This document shows, in pieces, positions 1-7,866 of a stretch of 12,146 bases of DNA. The position numbers were made by a program, and so were the translations under genes. Under the pieces are notes generated by a model. It saw only the letters and a program-made list of their open reading frames with translations, was not told the DNA's origin and did no database searches. The DNA comes from an uncultured Clostridia bacterium (lineage in GTDB: Bacteria; Bacillota_A; Clostridia; Oscillospirales; Oscillospiraceae): positions 1 through 12,146 of the forward strand of contig CAMVGI010000017.1 of assembly GCA_947166955.1 (NCBI GenBank), in the 5' to 3' direction. How positions within the stretch are numbered: position 1 is the first letter of the stretch; every line of letters begins with the position of its first letter.

Positions 1-528
1 GTACGCGAGCGCGAGCGGCGCTCCGCCGAGCGCCATATAGAAAAGCGGCGCGATCACGCCGTCGGACGCGTTCTCCGCCACGGTCTCCACCGCCGCCTTG
101 GCGACGCCTTCCGCGTCAAGGCGCTCCACGTCGCGTCCCACGATGCGCGCAACCGCCTCTCGCGCGGCGGCGAGATCGTCCGAACGCAGCGCGTCGCAGA
201 CCCGTCGGCTCTCCGCGGCAAGTCCGCGCGCCGCGAGCGCCTGCGCGCACCAGAACGCCCGCAGCGCAAACTCTGCCGCGGGATGGACGCGCCGCGCAAG
301 GCGGCATGCGCCCCACGCAAGCGCGAAGGTAAGAACCGGCAGCGTCGCGGCAAGCAGCGCGCCGCCCCACAGCTCGCCCTTCGGCGTTTTGGGAAGCCGC
401 GCGCGCGCAAAGCGCTCAAATCCCGCGATATACTTTCCCATGAGCACGACCGGATGCGGCAGCCACGCGGGGTCGCCGAACATGAGGTCGAGCGCGAAGC
501 CCGCGAGCATCGCGTACAGCGTCAGCAC
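1..528 (-). CDS. cbiB: Adenosylcobinamide-phosphate synthase CbiB (CobD in the aerobic naming), N-terminal part
   Basis: CbiB is a membrane enzyme that attaches (R)-1-amino-2-propanol phosphate to adenosylcobyric acid. The first 176 codons are visible and remain open to base 1; the gene is cut by the left edge. Seen are a first hydrophobic segment leading into LDLMFGDPAWLPHPVVLMGK (13-32), a second helix about 54-73 (GGALLAATLPVLTFALAW), LRAFWCAQALAARGLAAES (89-107), and the highly conserved ETVAENASDGVIAPLFYMAL (148-167). I place the start at a GTG (528-526), which overlaps the cobC stop and has AGAGG upstream at about nine bases; it leaves about 14 residues before the conserved DLxxGDP, as is usual. 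The in-frame ATG at 510 is the alternative and would shorten the first membrane segment. Confidence 0.9.
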   Translation of the reverse strand, partial: MLTLYAMLAGFALDLMFGDPAWLPHPVVLMGKYIAGFERFARARLPKTPKGELWGGALLAATLPVLTFALAWGACRLARRVHPAAEFALRAFWCAQALAARGLAAESRRVCDALRSDDLAAAREAVARIVGRDVERLDAEGVAKAAVETVAENASDGVIAPLFYMALGGAPLALAY

Positions 529-1130
529 GTTTCGCCGCCTCTCGTATAGCGCACGGCGGCGACGCGGCGTATCTTGCGCTCCCGTTCCCACAGCGCCGCG
601 TCGTACTCAAACACGAATCCGCCGCCGTTCACGGGCTGGAAATCGTAATAGCCGCAGCCCGGCTCGGAAAGGCGCTCCATCACGGCGCGCTGGGTGCCGC
701 CGTGCGAAACGATGACGAGCCGCTCCGCGCCCTCCGCCGCGGCGCGCTCCACCAGCATGGCGACCGCGTCGCAGGTGCGCGCGCAGAATTCCGCGCGCGT
801 CTCGCCGTTCGGGCAGCGTCCGAGGCAGCCGCCGTCCACCCACGCGCGATAGGCGGCGTCGTTCTCCATCTCCTTCGCGCTGCGTCCGTCGAAGTCGCCG
901 AAGTCCATCTCGATGAGGTCCTCCACGACCTCCTGCCGCGCGTCCGGAAACAGGATGCGCGCCGTTTCCCGCGCGCGCGAAAGCGGCGAAACGTACACCT
1001 TCTCCGGCGAAAAGTCCGCCCTGCAAAGCTCCGCCGCGCCCGCCTCGGACAGCGGCACGTCGCGCTGTCCCTGATAGCGGCGGCGGTCGTTGTCCGCCGT
1101 GCGCCCGTGGCGCAAAAGCCAAATCTTCAT
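522..1130 (-). CDS. cobC: Alpha-ribazole phosphatase, histidine phosphatase family (CobC)
   Basis: CobC removes the 5'-phosphate from alpha-ribazole phosphate or from adenosylcobalamin 5'-phosphate, closing the nucleotide-loop pathway. The 202-residue protein is a phosphoglycerate-mutase-like enzyme: LRHGRT (6-11) with the phospho-accepting His8, YVSPLSRARETARIL (46-60), the acid Glu74 in IEMDFGDFDG, NGETRAEFCAR (108-118), and VIVSHGGTQRAVM (139-151) with the second histidine, His143. The ATG at 1130 overlaps the preceding stop as ATGA and opens directly on KIWLLRHGRT; an in-frame extension to 1478 lies within its neighbour and was rejected. Placement beside cobT, cobS and cbiB makes the cobalamin role much more likely than a generic phosphatase. 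The stop lies inside the first codons of cbiB (seven-base overlap). Confidence 0.92.
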   Translation of the reverse strand: MKIWLLRHGRTADNDRRRYQGQRDVPLSEAGAAELCRADFSPEKVYVSPLSRARETARILFPDARQEVVEDLIEMDFGDFDGRSAKEMENDAAYRAWVDGGCLGRCPNGETRAEFCARTCDAVAMLVERAAAEGAERLVIVSHGGTQRAVMERLSEPGCGYYDFQPVNGGGFVFEYDAALWERERKIRRVAAVRYTRGGETC

Positions 1131-1462
1131 TTTTCTTCCCCCCTGATGACCGTCGGTATCCCGCAGAATACGCGCACGACCGTATCCGCGCGCGCCGCGA
1201 GCAGACACGAAAGCCGCCCCGCGCGTTCGCGGTTTGCGCGCTCCGCCGCGTCGAGCGGCACCACGCCGCCGCCGACCTCGGTCATGATCACCGCATCGTA
1301 TTCCGCCAGTTCGTCCGCAAGCGTCTCCAGGTCCCCGCGCTGCGCCGCAAGTTCCTGCGCGTCGCACACGCAGCGCGTTTCCAGCGCCGCCTCGTCGCAG
1401 CCGAGCAGCCGCATCGCCGCGGCGCGCTTTCCGCTGAAAAGCGGCCCCGTGATCAAGACCAT
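1127..1462 (-). CDS. Short CobU-like P-loop protein
   Basis: This 111-residue protein looks like CobU with the middle removed. It has a P-loop GPLFSGKR (6-13), a Walker B-like YDAVIM (55-60), TEVGGGVVPLDAAERANRER (61-80), which matches the NEVGxGIVPE element of classical CobU, and AGRLSCLLAARADTVVRVFCGIP (81-103) matching the CobU C-terminus. The segment that would hold YIAT and the guanylylated histidine is absent, so a guanylyltransferase reaction by the usual mechanism is unlikely; a kinase or GTP-binding role is possible. The ATG at 1462 follows GGAGAGGG and overlaps cobS by ten bases; its stop forms an ATGA overlap with cobC. The intact frame, motifs and coupled junctions argue against decay. 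Databases often label such short proteins bifunctional CobU; that label should be doubted. Confidence 0.8.
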   Translation of the reverse strand: MVLITGPLFSGKRAAAMRLLGCDEAALETRCVCDAQELAAQRGDLETLADELAEYDAVIMTEVGGGVVPLDAAERANRERAGRLSCLLAARADTVVRVFCGIPTVIRGEEK

Positions 1463-2238
1463 AACACCCTCTCCACATACGGCAGCGCGGTAAACGCCGC
1501 CAGCAGCCAAAATTCTTCCTTCACCAGAAACCAGCCCGCGAGGTCGCCCGATACGCCGCCGAATCTCGTGCGCGCCGTGCGCGCGCAGCGCAGCGCGGCA
1601 AGCAGCGACACGCAAAGCGCGACGGCGAGCGCGCGCCATCCGCCCGAGAGAAACAGCCCCGCGAGGCAAAGCGCCGCCTCCGCCGCGAGGATCGCCGACA
1701 CGCGCTTTTTGTCCGCGGCGTCCGCAAACATCCGCGCAAGGCTCGAACCCTCCGCGATCGGAAGCGCCGTCAGCGCAAGTCCCGAGAGCGTCCGCGACAG
1801 CACGAAGCCCAGCCCCGCGCTCCAAAGCGCCGCCTCCGTCGGCTCAAACGCGCAGCACAGCGCGAAGTACGCGACAAAGTACACGCAAAGCCGGATCACC
1901 GCGAACGCGCCGCAATGCGCGTCGCGCAAAATCCCCCGCATCCGCTCGGGCGAGGCATGGCTCGCGAGCGCGTCGGAGGTGTCGGCATAGCCGTCGAGGT
2001 GGATGCCGCCCGTCACGAGCGCGGGCAAAACGCACAGCGCCGCGCCGCGCACAAGCGGCGGCAGCGCGAGATACGCCGAAAGCGCGCACGCGCCCCCCCA
2101 CGCAAGGGCGAGCGCCGCGCCGACGAGCGGGAACGCGGCGAGCGCGTAGCGCATATTTTTTTCGTTCCATTCGATGCGCGGCGTCGGCAGCGCCGAGTAC
2201 ATCCCGAACGCCACCGCGACCGTTTCCAGAACCCACAT
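1453..2238 (-). CDS. cobS: Adenosylcobinamide-GDP ribazoletransferase, cobalamin (5'-phosphate) synthase (CobS)
   Basis: CobS joins AdoCbi-GDP to alpha-ribazole (phosphate), the final assembly step, at the cytoplasmic membrane. The 261-residue protein is strongly hydrophobic, with about six to seven predicted helices. It keeps the metal-binding acidic motif GGIHLDGYADTSDAL (77-91; Asp82, Asp86, Asp89), RDAHCGAFAV (105-114) and the C-terminal GGVSGDLAGWFLVKEE (227-242). It begins with the family-typical short amphipathic lead FGMYSALPTPRIEW (11-24). The ATG at 2238 follows GGAGGAG (2247-2253) with an eight-base spacer and shares one base with the cobU stop (TGATG). Length is normal. Ten bases overlap the next gene, the small CobU-like protein. 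Confidence 0.95.
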   Translation of the reverse strand: MWVLETVAVAFGMYSALPTPRIEWNEKNMRYALAAFPLVGAALALAWGGACALSAYLALPPLVRGAALCVLPALVTGGIHLDGYADTSDALASHASPERMRGILRDAHCGAFAVIRLCVYFVAYFALCCAFEPTEAALWSAGLGFVLSRTLSGLALTALPIAEGSSLARMFADAADKKRVSAILAAEAALCLAGLFLSGGWRALAVALCVSLLAALRCARTARTRFGGVSGDLAGWFLVKEEFWLLAAFTALPYVERVLWS

Positions 2239-2768
2239 CAGCGCGGCTCCTCCCCCTTATAGTATACCGCCACGCCGCACACGACCTCGCATACGGCGTC
2301 GGAAAGCGCGGCGAGCCGCCGGTTGACCTCGCCGAGAACGCGCAGATACCGCAGCGTGTCGCCCGCGTAATCCGTACCGCCCGCGCCGCACTCGTTCGAT
2401 ACGAGCACCAGCGCGGAGCAGCGCGCTTTCAGCTTCTCCACGGCTTGCACGATCGCGTCCGCCGCGTCGTCGTGCGCGCCGGAGGGGTCGAACATCTCGT
2501 TCGCGCAGAGGTTGCCGACGTCTTCGACGAGCACGGCGGCATGCTCCGGCACGTCCGCTTCCGCGAGCGCTGTGAAGCGTTCGAGCGTTTCAAACCCGCG
2601 ATGCGCGCGCTGCACGCGGTGCTTTTCGATGCGCGCGGCGGCCTCCGCGCCAAAGGGGCGCATCGTCGCCAGATAGACGCGCGGCGCGTCCTGCGCGAGC
2701 GCGCACAGCAGCTCCTCGGCGTACGCGCTCTTGCCGCTGCCCGCGCCGCCGACCACGAGCGCCGTCAT
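2238..2768 (-). CDS. cobU: Adenosylcobinamide kinase / adenosylcobinamide-phosphate guanylyltransferase (CobU), full-length
   Basis: CobU phosphorylates adenosylcobinamide and then transfers GMP from GTP, giving AdoCbi-GDP for CobS. The 176-residue product is near the usual size. It has the P-loop VVGGAGSGKSAYAEELL (5-21), YLATM (32-36), ARIEKHRVQR (45-54) with His50 at the position of the guanylylated histidine, LVEDVGNLCANEMF for the central strand, and VLVSNECGAG followed by LGEVNRRLAALSDAVCEVV at the C-terminus. The GIVPEN element of enteric CobU is replaced by a TDYAGDTLRYLR stretch, a form I associate with Clostridia. The ATG at 2768 has GGGAGG six bases upstream and overlaps cobT as ATGA. 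Its stop shares one base with the cobS start. A second, shorter CobU relative lies two genes downstream. Confidence 0.93.
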   Translation of the reverse strand: MTALVVGGAGSGKSAYAEELLCALAQDAPRVYLATMRPFGAEAAARIEKHRVQRAHRGFETLERFTALAEADVPEHAAVLVEDVGNLCANEMFDPSGAHDDAADAIVQAVEKLKARCSALVLVSNECGAGGTDYAGDTLRYLRVLGEVNRRLAALSDAVCEVVCGVAVYYKGEEPR

Positions 2769-3835
2769 GCGCCGCCTCCCTGCGGCGTATACGGTTCGAT
2801 GCCGCCCTCGGCGAACGTGTACGCCCCGCGGTAGACCGCGAGCGCCATGTCCAGAAGCGGCATCGCCGCCACCGCGCCCGTGCCCTCGCCGAGGCGCATC
2901 TCCGCCGTAATGAGCGGCTTTTTGCCGAGCGCGTCGAGCATGAGTCTTCCCGCGCGCTCCGCGCTGACGTGGCTCGCAAGCATCGCGCCGCGCGCGAGCG
3001 GACACAGCCGTGCCGCGACGAGCGCCGCGACCGAACTGGGAAACCCGTCGATCAGCACCGGCACGCGGTATGCCGCACCGCCGAGGAACACGCCGCACAT
3101 GCCCGCGAGGTCGAACCCGCCGAGTTTCGCGAGCACATCCAGCGCGTCGTTTTTATCGGGCGCGTTGACCGCGACGCCGCGCCGGATCGCGTCGAGTTTG
3201 CGTGCAAGCCCTTCGTCCGAAAGCCCCGCGCCGCGCCCCGTCACTTCCTCCGCGTCAAGGCCGAGCAGCACGGAAGCGATTGCCGAGGCGGTCGTCGTGT
3301 TGCCGATGCCCATTTCGCCCGCGGCGAGCAGCCGCGTTCCGCGCTCCTTTTCCGCGCGCACAAGCTCCGCGCCCGTGAGGATCGCCTGCTCCGCCTGCGC
3401 ACGGGTCATCGCGGGGCCTTTCGTAAAGTCCGCCGTGCCGTTGCCGACGCGCCGGTCGAGCACGCCCGCGCATCCGGCGAAATCCTTCATACCCATGTCC
3501 ACGGGCACGACGCGGCAATCCGCCGTCTCCGCCATGCGGCACACCGACGTGCGCCCCAGGGCAAGCTGGCGCGCGACGACGGCGGTCACTTCGCTCCCCG
3601 TCTGCGTCACGCCCTGCGCCGTCACGCCGTTATCCGCGCACAGCACCAGCGCCGCGCGCGGGGAAAGCGCAAGCTCCGCGCTCCCCGTCAGCGCCGCGGC
3701 GTCGCAAAGCGCCGCCTCCAAAAGCCCAAGGCTCCCGAGCGGCTTGGCGCAGTCGTCCCAGCGCTTCTGCGCCCGCGCGCGCGCCGTCTCGTCCGGCGGC
3801 CCGATCGCCGCGATCAGTTTCTCAAGCTCCGTCAT
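2765..3835 (-). CDS. cobT: Nicotinate-nucleotide:benzimidazole phosphoribosyltransferase (CobT)
   Basis: CobT activates the lower-ligand base (classically 5,6-dimethylbenzimidazole) by moving ribose phosphate from nicotinate mononucleotide to give alpha-ribazole phosphate. The 356-residue protein shows KPLGSLGLLE (31-40), LCADNGVTAQGV (65-76), GEMGIGNTTTASA (173-185), LIDGFPSSVAALVA (261-274) and RLGEGTGAVAA (314-324); Glu317 in the last motif corresponds to the catalytic glutamate known from enteric CobT. The ADNGV motif has Asn where enteric enzymes have His, which I believe is common in Firmicutes. The ATG at 3835 overlaps the cbiA stop as ATGA with GGAAAG just upstream; an upstream in-frame extension to 4207 lies inside cbiA and was rejected. 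No benzimidazole-synthesis genes are present here, so the base used cannot be told. It overlaps cobU by four bases. Confidence 0.96.
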   Translation of the reverse strand: MTELEKLIAAIGPPDETARARAQKRWDDCAKPLGSLGLLEAALCDAAALTGSAELALSPRAALVLCADNGVTAQGVTQTGSEVTAVVARQLALGRTSVCRMAETADCRVVPVDMGMKDFAGCAGVLDRRVGNGTADFTKGPAMTRAQAEQAILTGAELVRAEKERGTRLLAAGEMGIGNTTTASAIASVLLGLDAEEVTGRGAGLSDEGLARKLDAIRRGVAVNAPDKNDALDVLAKLGGFDLAGMCGVFLGGAAYRVPVLIDGFPSSVAALVAARLCPLARGAMLASHVSAERAGRLMLDALGKKPLITAEMRLGEGTGAVAAMPLLDMALAVYRGAYTFAEGGIEPYTPQGGGA

Positions 3836-5208
3836 TTCTTTCCATACGCCTCCGCCGCCGCGACGAAACGCTCCGCGAGCGCGGGAGACCCTTCCATGTA
3901 AAGATGCGGGAACGCGGCGTAGAGCGTATCGCTCGCGAAGCCCTCGCGCCATGCCTTGCCCGTCACGGGCTTGACGAGCGAAAATGCCGCGCCGTTTTCC
4001 GTCGAATCCCATCGATGGAACTCGTGTACGGGCACTTCCTCGCCCGCGCGAAAAAGCAGGCTGTCCGCCTCCGCGCGCAGCGCCGCGTAGCCGAAGCGCA
4101 CGAGCTTCCCCGCCTCCGCGCTTTCGCCGGGCAGTACGCCGACCATCGGAAACCGCTCCCCCTCCGGCGAGGCAAGCGCCGCGCCGAGGTACAAAAACCC
4201 GCCGCATTCCGCCACCGTCGGCATCCCGCCGCGCACCGCCTCCGCCACCGCGCGGCGCATGGACGCGTTTTCCGCAAGCGTTGCGGCGTACAATTCGGGA
4301 TATCCGCCCGTGAGGTACAATCCGCCGGCGCCCTCCGGCAGCGACGCGTCGCGCAGGGGACTGAAAAACGTGATCTCCGCGCCGCTGCGCTCCAAAATTT
4401 GCAGCGTTTCCGCGTAGGCAAAGCAGAACGCCTCGTCCCGCGCGACCGCGATGCGGCAGCGCGGCGCGGCCGACTTTTTCGCCGCCGCTTCGTCCACGGC
4501 AGGTTCGTTAAAACGGCCCTCCGGCGCGTCGGCGGAAAACACCGCGAGCAGCCGCTCCATATCGACGTTTTCCTCCAACGCGTCCGCGAGCGCGTCGAGG
4601 CGCGCGCTCAGGTCTTCGACCTCCCGCGCGGTCAGAAGCCCCAGATGGCGGCTTTCCACGCGCGCGGCATCGAGGCGCGGAAGGCATCCGAGCACGGGGA
4701 TGCCCGTTTCCTTTTCAAGCACCGGCGCAAGCGTATCGCACAGCGCGCGCCGGCACTCGTTCAGGATGACGCCCGCGACGCGTTTCGGCGCGCGGAAGTC
4801 CCGCAGGCCGTTGATCTGCGCCGCAAGCGTCAAACTCGCGCCGCGCGCGGGCAGCACGAGCAGGACGGGAAGGTCCAATTCGTCCGCGATTCGCCACGTG
4901 CTCGCCGCGTCCGTCACGCCGCCGAGGCCGTCGTAAAGCCCCATCACGCCCTCGACCACCGCCGCGCCGCGGCCGCGGCACGCGCGGGCATAAAGCGCGC
5001 GCATCCGCTCCGGCCGGCAGAGGAACAAATCGAGGTTGTGGCTCTCCACGCCGAGTACGGCGCGGTGGAACATCGGGTCGATGTAATCCGGCCCGCACTT
5101 GAACGCGCAGGGGTCGAGACTGCGCCGCGAAAACGCGCGCAGCAGCGCGCAGGAGACCATCGTTTTTCCGCTGCCCGACGCGGGCGCGGCGACGACGAGC
5201 TGTATCAT
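3832..5208 (-). CDS. cbiA: Cobyrinic acid a,c-diamide synthase (CbiA)
   Basis: CbiA amidates the a and c acetate side chains of cobyrinate, using glutamine as nitrogen donor and ATP for activation. The 458-residue protein has both domains. The N-terminal synthetase has the P-loop APASGSGKT (8-16), KCGPDYIDPMFH (37-48), NLDLF (58-62) and EGVMGLYDG (86-94). The C-terminal class-I glutaminase-like domain has LTGGYPEL (299-306), the nucleophile Cys335 in AECGGFLYLG, VHEFHRW (394-400) and the FPHLYM segment with His435. Full length is about that of known CbiA/CobB. The ATG at 5208 follows a strong GGAGGAGG (5213-5220) and overlaps the cbiET stop as ATGA, so this gene may be translated well on its own as well as by coupling. 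Its stop overlaps cobT by four bases. Confidence 0.96.
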   Translation of the reverse strand: MIQLVVAAPASGSGKTMVSCALLRAFSRRSLDPCAFKCGPDYIDPMFHRAVLGVESHNLDLFLCRPERMRALYARACRGRGAAVVEGVMGLYDGLGGVTDAASTWRIADELDLPVLLVLPARGASLTLAAQINGLRDFRAPKRVAGVILNECRRALCDTLAPVLEKETGIPVLGCLPRLDAARVESRHLGLLTAREVEDLSARLDALADALEENVDMERLLAVFSADAPEGRFNEPAVDEAAAKKSAAPRCRIAVARDEAFCFAYAETLQILERSGAEITFFSPLRDASLPEGAGGLYLTGGYPELYAATLAENASMRRAVAEAVRGGMPTVAECGGFLYLGAALASPEGERFPMVGVLPGESAEAGKLVRFGYAALRAEADSLLFRAGEEVPVHEFHRWDSTENGAAFSLVKPVTGKAWREGFASDTLYAAFPHLYMEGSPALAERFVAAAEAYGKK

Positions 5209-6410
5209 TTTACCTCCTCCCGCCGTGCCGAAACGAGGAACACCGGATTGTTCGCGAGCAGCAGACGGAGCCTTTCGCCCGCCTTCGCGCGGCTCACGGA
5301 AAGCTGCGTGACCTCCGCCGCAAGCCCGTGCGCGTCGAAGGCGTCGAGCGCCGCGGACAGCGTTTCAAGCGCGATGGCGGACACGCACAGCCGCGCGTCC
5401 GGATTCTTTTCGAGCGCGGCGTCCACGATCTCCCGAAGCGCGCCCTCGCTCCCGCCGACGAACACCGCGTCGGGCGCGGGCAGCGCGCGCAGCGCCTCCG
5501 GCGCTTTTCCGCGCACGAGCGTCAGGTTCCACGCGCAAAAGCGTGCGCGGTTTTCTTCGATCAGCGCGCAGGCCTCGTCCTTGTACTCCACGGCGTACGC
5601 GCGCGCGCGCCGCGCGGCGAGCGCAAACTCGACGGAAACGCTGCCCGTGCCCGCGCCGACGTCCCAAACGGTATCGTCCGGCCGCACGCCGAGCTTGGCA
5701 AGGATCGCGGCGCGCACCTCCTGCTTCGTCATCGGCACGCTTCCGCGGACGAATTCCCCGTCGGGAATGCCGCCCGTACGCTCGCGCGGCGAGGGCGCGG
5801 CGTCGATCAGCAGCACCGAAAGCGGCGCGAACTCTTTCTCCGCGCACTCTTCCGCCGTCATCGAAACCACGCGCTCGTCCGGATACGACAGGTTTTCCCC
5901 CACCGTCACGCGCAGCGCGCCCAGCCCCGCGTCCGCAAGCGCGCGGCAGATCGAGGCGGGCGTATTTTCGCCGCCGGTGAGGAAAAACGTTCTCTTTCCC
6001 TCCGTCACCGCCGCGACGGCGTCGCACTTCGCGCCGTGCGCGGAGCAGAGCGACCAATCCTGCCACGGTGCGCCGAGGCGCGCGGCAAGCGTCTGCATGC
6101 TCGACACGCCAGGCAGCACGCGATGCGGTATCCCCGCCTCCCTCAGCAGCGGAACGAGCCGCCGCGCGCCGGAGAAAAAGCCCGTGTCGCCGCTGAACAC
6201 GCCGCACGCGCGTTCCGCGTTCCGCTCCCGCAGCAGCGCGAGGATCTCGTCCGCGCGCACCGCCGCGACGCGCGTTTGGTTTTCCGCGTCCGGCAGGCTT
6301 TCGAGCAGACGCTGCGCGCCAATTACGGTCTCCGCCCGCTCCAAAGCCTCCCGCGCCTCCGCGGTCAGCGTCTCCGCCGCGCCGCCGAGTCCGATCAGCG
6401 TTACGAACAT
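5205..6410 (-). CDS. cbiET: CbiE-CbiT fusion: cobalt-precorrin-6B C5-methyltransferase plus C15-methyltransferase (decarboxylating)
   Basis: This one 401-residue polypeptide carries out two steps on cobalt-precorrin-6B/7: methylation at C5 (CbiE half), then methylation at C15 with loss of the ring-C acetate carboxyl (CbiT half). Residues 1-203 are a tetrapyrrole methylase: VTLIGLGG (3-10), VFSGDTGFFSGAR (71-83), VLPGVSSMQTLAARLG (98-113) and FLTGGENTPA (143-152). Residues about 225-390 are a Rossmann-type methyltransferase: VPMTKQEVRA (225-234), VWDVGAGTGSVSVEFA (248-263), FVGGSEG (317-323) and LANNPVFLV (385-393). The split matches the well-known CobL-type fusion, so this is expected rather than new. 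The ATG at 6410 opens at the conserved VTLIGLG; six in-frame codons up to 6428 are an alternative. It overlaps cbiJ by ten bases and cbiA by four (ATGA). Confidence 0.95.
   Translation of the reverse strand: MFVTLIGLGGAAETLTAEAREALERAETVIGAQRLLESLPDAENQTRVAAVRADEILALLRERNAERACGVFSGDTGFFSGARRLVPLLREAGIPHRVLPGVSSMQTLAARLGAPWQDWSLCSAHGAKCDAVAAVTEGKRTFFLTGGENTPASICRALADAGLGALRVTVGENLSYPDERVVSMTAEECAEKEFAPLSVLLIDAAPSPRERTGGIPDGEFVRGSVPMTKQEVRAAILAKLGVRPDDTVWDVGAGTGSVSVEFALAARRARAYAVEYKDEACALIEENRARFCAWNLTLVRGKAPEALRALPAPDAVFVGGSEGALREIVDAALEKNPDARLCVSAIALETLSAALDAFDAHGLAAEVTQLSVSRAKAGERLRLLLANNPVFLVSARREEVK
5213..5220 (-). promoter_or_regulatory. Strong Shine-Dalgarno sequence of cbiA
   Basis: GGAGGAGG on the minus strand lies inside the last codons of cbiET, four bases before the cbiA ATG. 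It is one of the purine-richest ribosome-binding sites in the cluster and fixes the cbiA start at 5208. Confidence 0.7.
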
Positions 6411-7141
6411 AAGCCCATCGCCTCGCATTCTCTCAGGATGTCCTCAAAGCTGCCGCCGCGGTCCTCGGGACGGCGCAGGACGATCAGCGCCGCGCCCGTC
6501 TCGCGCGCCGCCGCCGCTTTTTCGGGGAAGCCGCCCGCCGCGCCGCCGTCCTTCGTTACGACGTACGCGATCTTATACTGCCGGATGATCGCCGCGTTCA
6601 GCTCGCGCGAAAACGGCCCCTGCATGGCGAGAATATTGCGGTGGGGAATACCCGCCGCCTCGCAGGCGGAAAGCCCCTCGTGCGAGGGCAGCACGCGCGC
6701 GTAGAGCCGTTCTTTGTCGAGCGCGGCGAACGCCGCAAGCTCCTTCGCCCCCGTCGTGAGCAGGACGTTGCCCGTTTTGTCCGCGAGATACGCCGCCGCC
6801 TCCGCCGCGTCCGCGACCGCGACGGCGCCCGCCGTTTCGCTCGCGCCGCGCAGCAGTCGGCGATAGGGAACGCCGGAGGTCTCGCACGCGGCGCGGATGT
6901 TCTCCGTCGCCTCCGCGGCATAGGGGTGCGTCGCGTCCACGCACAGCGCAAAACCGCGCGCGAGCGCCGCCATCTCCGCCGCGCTCCTGCGTCCCGTCAG
7001 CACCGTGACGCCCGCCGTTTCGCCCTGTTCCTCCGCGCCGTATTCCGTCGCGACGCAGACCGTCACCTCCGCGCCCTTCGATGCGAGCGCGCGCGAAAGC
7101 TCGCGCCCCTCCGTCGTGCCGCCGAACACCAGAATTTTCAT
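6401..7141 (-). CDS. cbiJ: Cobalt-precorrin-6A reductase (CbiJ)
   Basis: CbiJ reduces the macrocycle of cobalt-precorrin-6A to cobalt-precorrin-6B using a nicotinamide cofactor. The 246-residue product carries the family landmarks in order: KILVFGGTTEGREL (2-15) at the dinucleotide-binding start, VDATHPYAAEATENI (68-82), LLTTGAKEL (127-135), RVLPSHEGLSAC (149-160), MQGPFSRELN (173-182) and VTKDGGAAGGFPEKAAAA (195-212). The ATG at 7141 overlaps the cbiH stop as ATGA, and the protein opens exactly at the conserved MKILVFGGT. The much longer frame from 7450 lies inside cbiH and gives arginine-rich sequence, so it was rejected. The upstream ribosome-binding site is only a run of G, so initiation probably depends on coupling to cbiH. 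It overlaps the next gene by ten bases. Confidence 0.95.
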   Translation of the reverse strand: MKILVFGGTTEGRELSRALASKGAEVTVCVATEYGAEEQGETAGVTVLTGRRSAAEMAALARGFALCVDATHPYAAEATENIRAACETSGVPYRRLLRGASETAGAVAVADAAEAAAYLADKTGNVLLTTGAKELAAFAALDKERLYARVLPSHEGLSACEAAGIPHRNILAMQGPFSRELNAAIIRQYKIAYVVTKDGGAAGGFPEKAAAARETGAALIVLRRPEDRGGSFEDILRECEAMGLCS

Positions 7142-7866
7142 GTCCGATACCCCCGCGGCGTGACCATGTATTCCCCGACCTTCCGCGTCGCGGACGAACC
7201 GACGAACACGGTCGTGAACATATCGGCCTTCGTATCGCGCAGCTCCGCGAGCGTCATAAGCCGCGCCTCCTGCCCGTCGCGCCCGATGTTCCGGACCAGT
7301 CCGCAGACGGTCTCGCCGCCGCGCGTTTCGAGCAGAACGTCGCACGCCTTTTGCAGATAATCCGCGCGCTTTTGCGACGAGGGATTGTAGAGCGCGACGG
7401 CGAAATCCCCCGCCGCGGCGCAGCGCAGCCGCTTTTCGATGACTTCCCACGGCGTGAGCAGGTCGGAGAGCGAAATGACGCAGAAATCGTGCCCCAGCGG
7501 CGCGCCGAGCACCGCCGCGCCCGAAAGCGCCGCCGTCACGCCCGCGACGACCGTGACCTCCGCGCCCGCGTACTCTCCCAGCAGCTCCAGCACGGGGCTT
7601 GCCATGCCGTACACGCCCGCGTCGCCGCTGCGAACGAGCGCGACGGTCTTCCCGCTTTGCGCCAGCTCCAGCGCCTTGCGGCAGCGCTCCGTCTCACGCT
7701 TCATGGGCGTCGAGAACGTTTCCTTTTGCGGATAGAGCGGCGCGAGCAATTCGAGATACGCCGCGTAGCCGCACAAAACATCCGCCGCGTCCAGCGCCGC
7801 GCGCGCCGCCGCGGTCATGCCCGACGCGTCCCCCGGCCCGATGCCGACGACGTACAGCTTACCCAT
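7138..7866 (-). CDS. cbiH: Cobalt-precorrin-3 (factor III) C17-methyltransferase (CbiH)
   Basis: CbiH methylates C17 and drives the ring contraction of cobalt-precorrin-3 to give the delta-lactone intermediate cobalt-precorrin-4. The 242-residue protein is a complete tetrapyrrole methylase: VGIGPGDASGMT (7-18), CGYAAYLELL (32-41), SGDAGVYGMASPVLELL (80-96), TAALSGAAVLGAPLGHDF (111-128), then ALYNPSSQKR (158-167), which is typical of the CbiH/CobJ branch and separates it from CbiF and CbiL, and FTTVFVGSS (217-225). The ATG at 7866 has GGAGA seven bases upstream and opens at the expected GKLYVVGIGPG; 15 further in-frame codons upstream are not needed. It overlaps cbiG by eight bases and forms an ATGA overlap with cbiJ. 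No fusion partner is present, although CbiH is fused to other domains in some species. Confidence 0.96.
   Translation of the reverse strand: MGKLYVVGIGPGDASGMTAAARAALDAADVLCGYAAYLELLAPLYPQKETFSTPMKRETERCRKALELAQSGKTVALVRSGDAGVYGMASPVLELLGEYAGAEVTVVAGVTAALSGAAVLGAPLGHDFCVISLSDLLTPWEVIEKRLRCAAAGDFAVALYNPSSQKRADYLQKACDVLLETRGGETVCGLVRNIGRDGQEARLMTLAELRDTKADMFTTVFVGSSATRKVGEYMVTPRGYRT

Noticed and set aside
1127..1462. Short CobU-like gene as a decayed duplicate of cobU
   Set aside because: The frame is intact, P-loop and C-terminal motifs are preserved, it overlaps both neighbours in a coupled fashion, and its C-terminal motif differs from the full-length cobU rather than being a recent copy of it.
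3904..6588. Plus-strand open frame of 894 codons opposite cbiA and cbiET
   Set aside because: The predicted protein is rich in Arg, His and Ala with no recognisable domain, and lies antisense to two strongly conserved genes. Long chance open frames are expected opposite G/C-third-position genes in DNA this rich in G+C.
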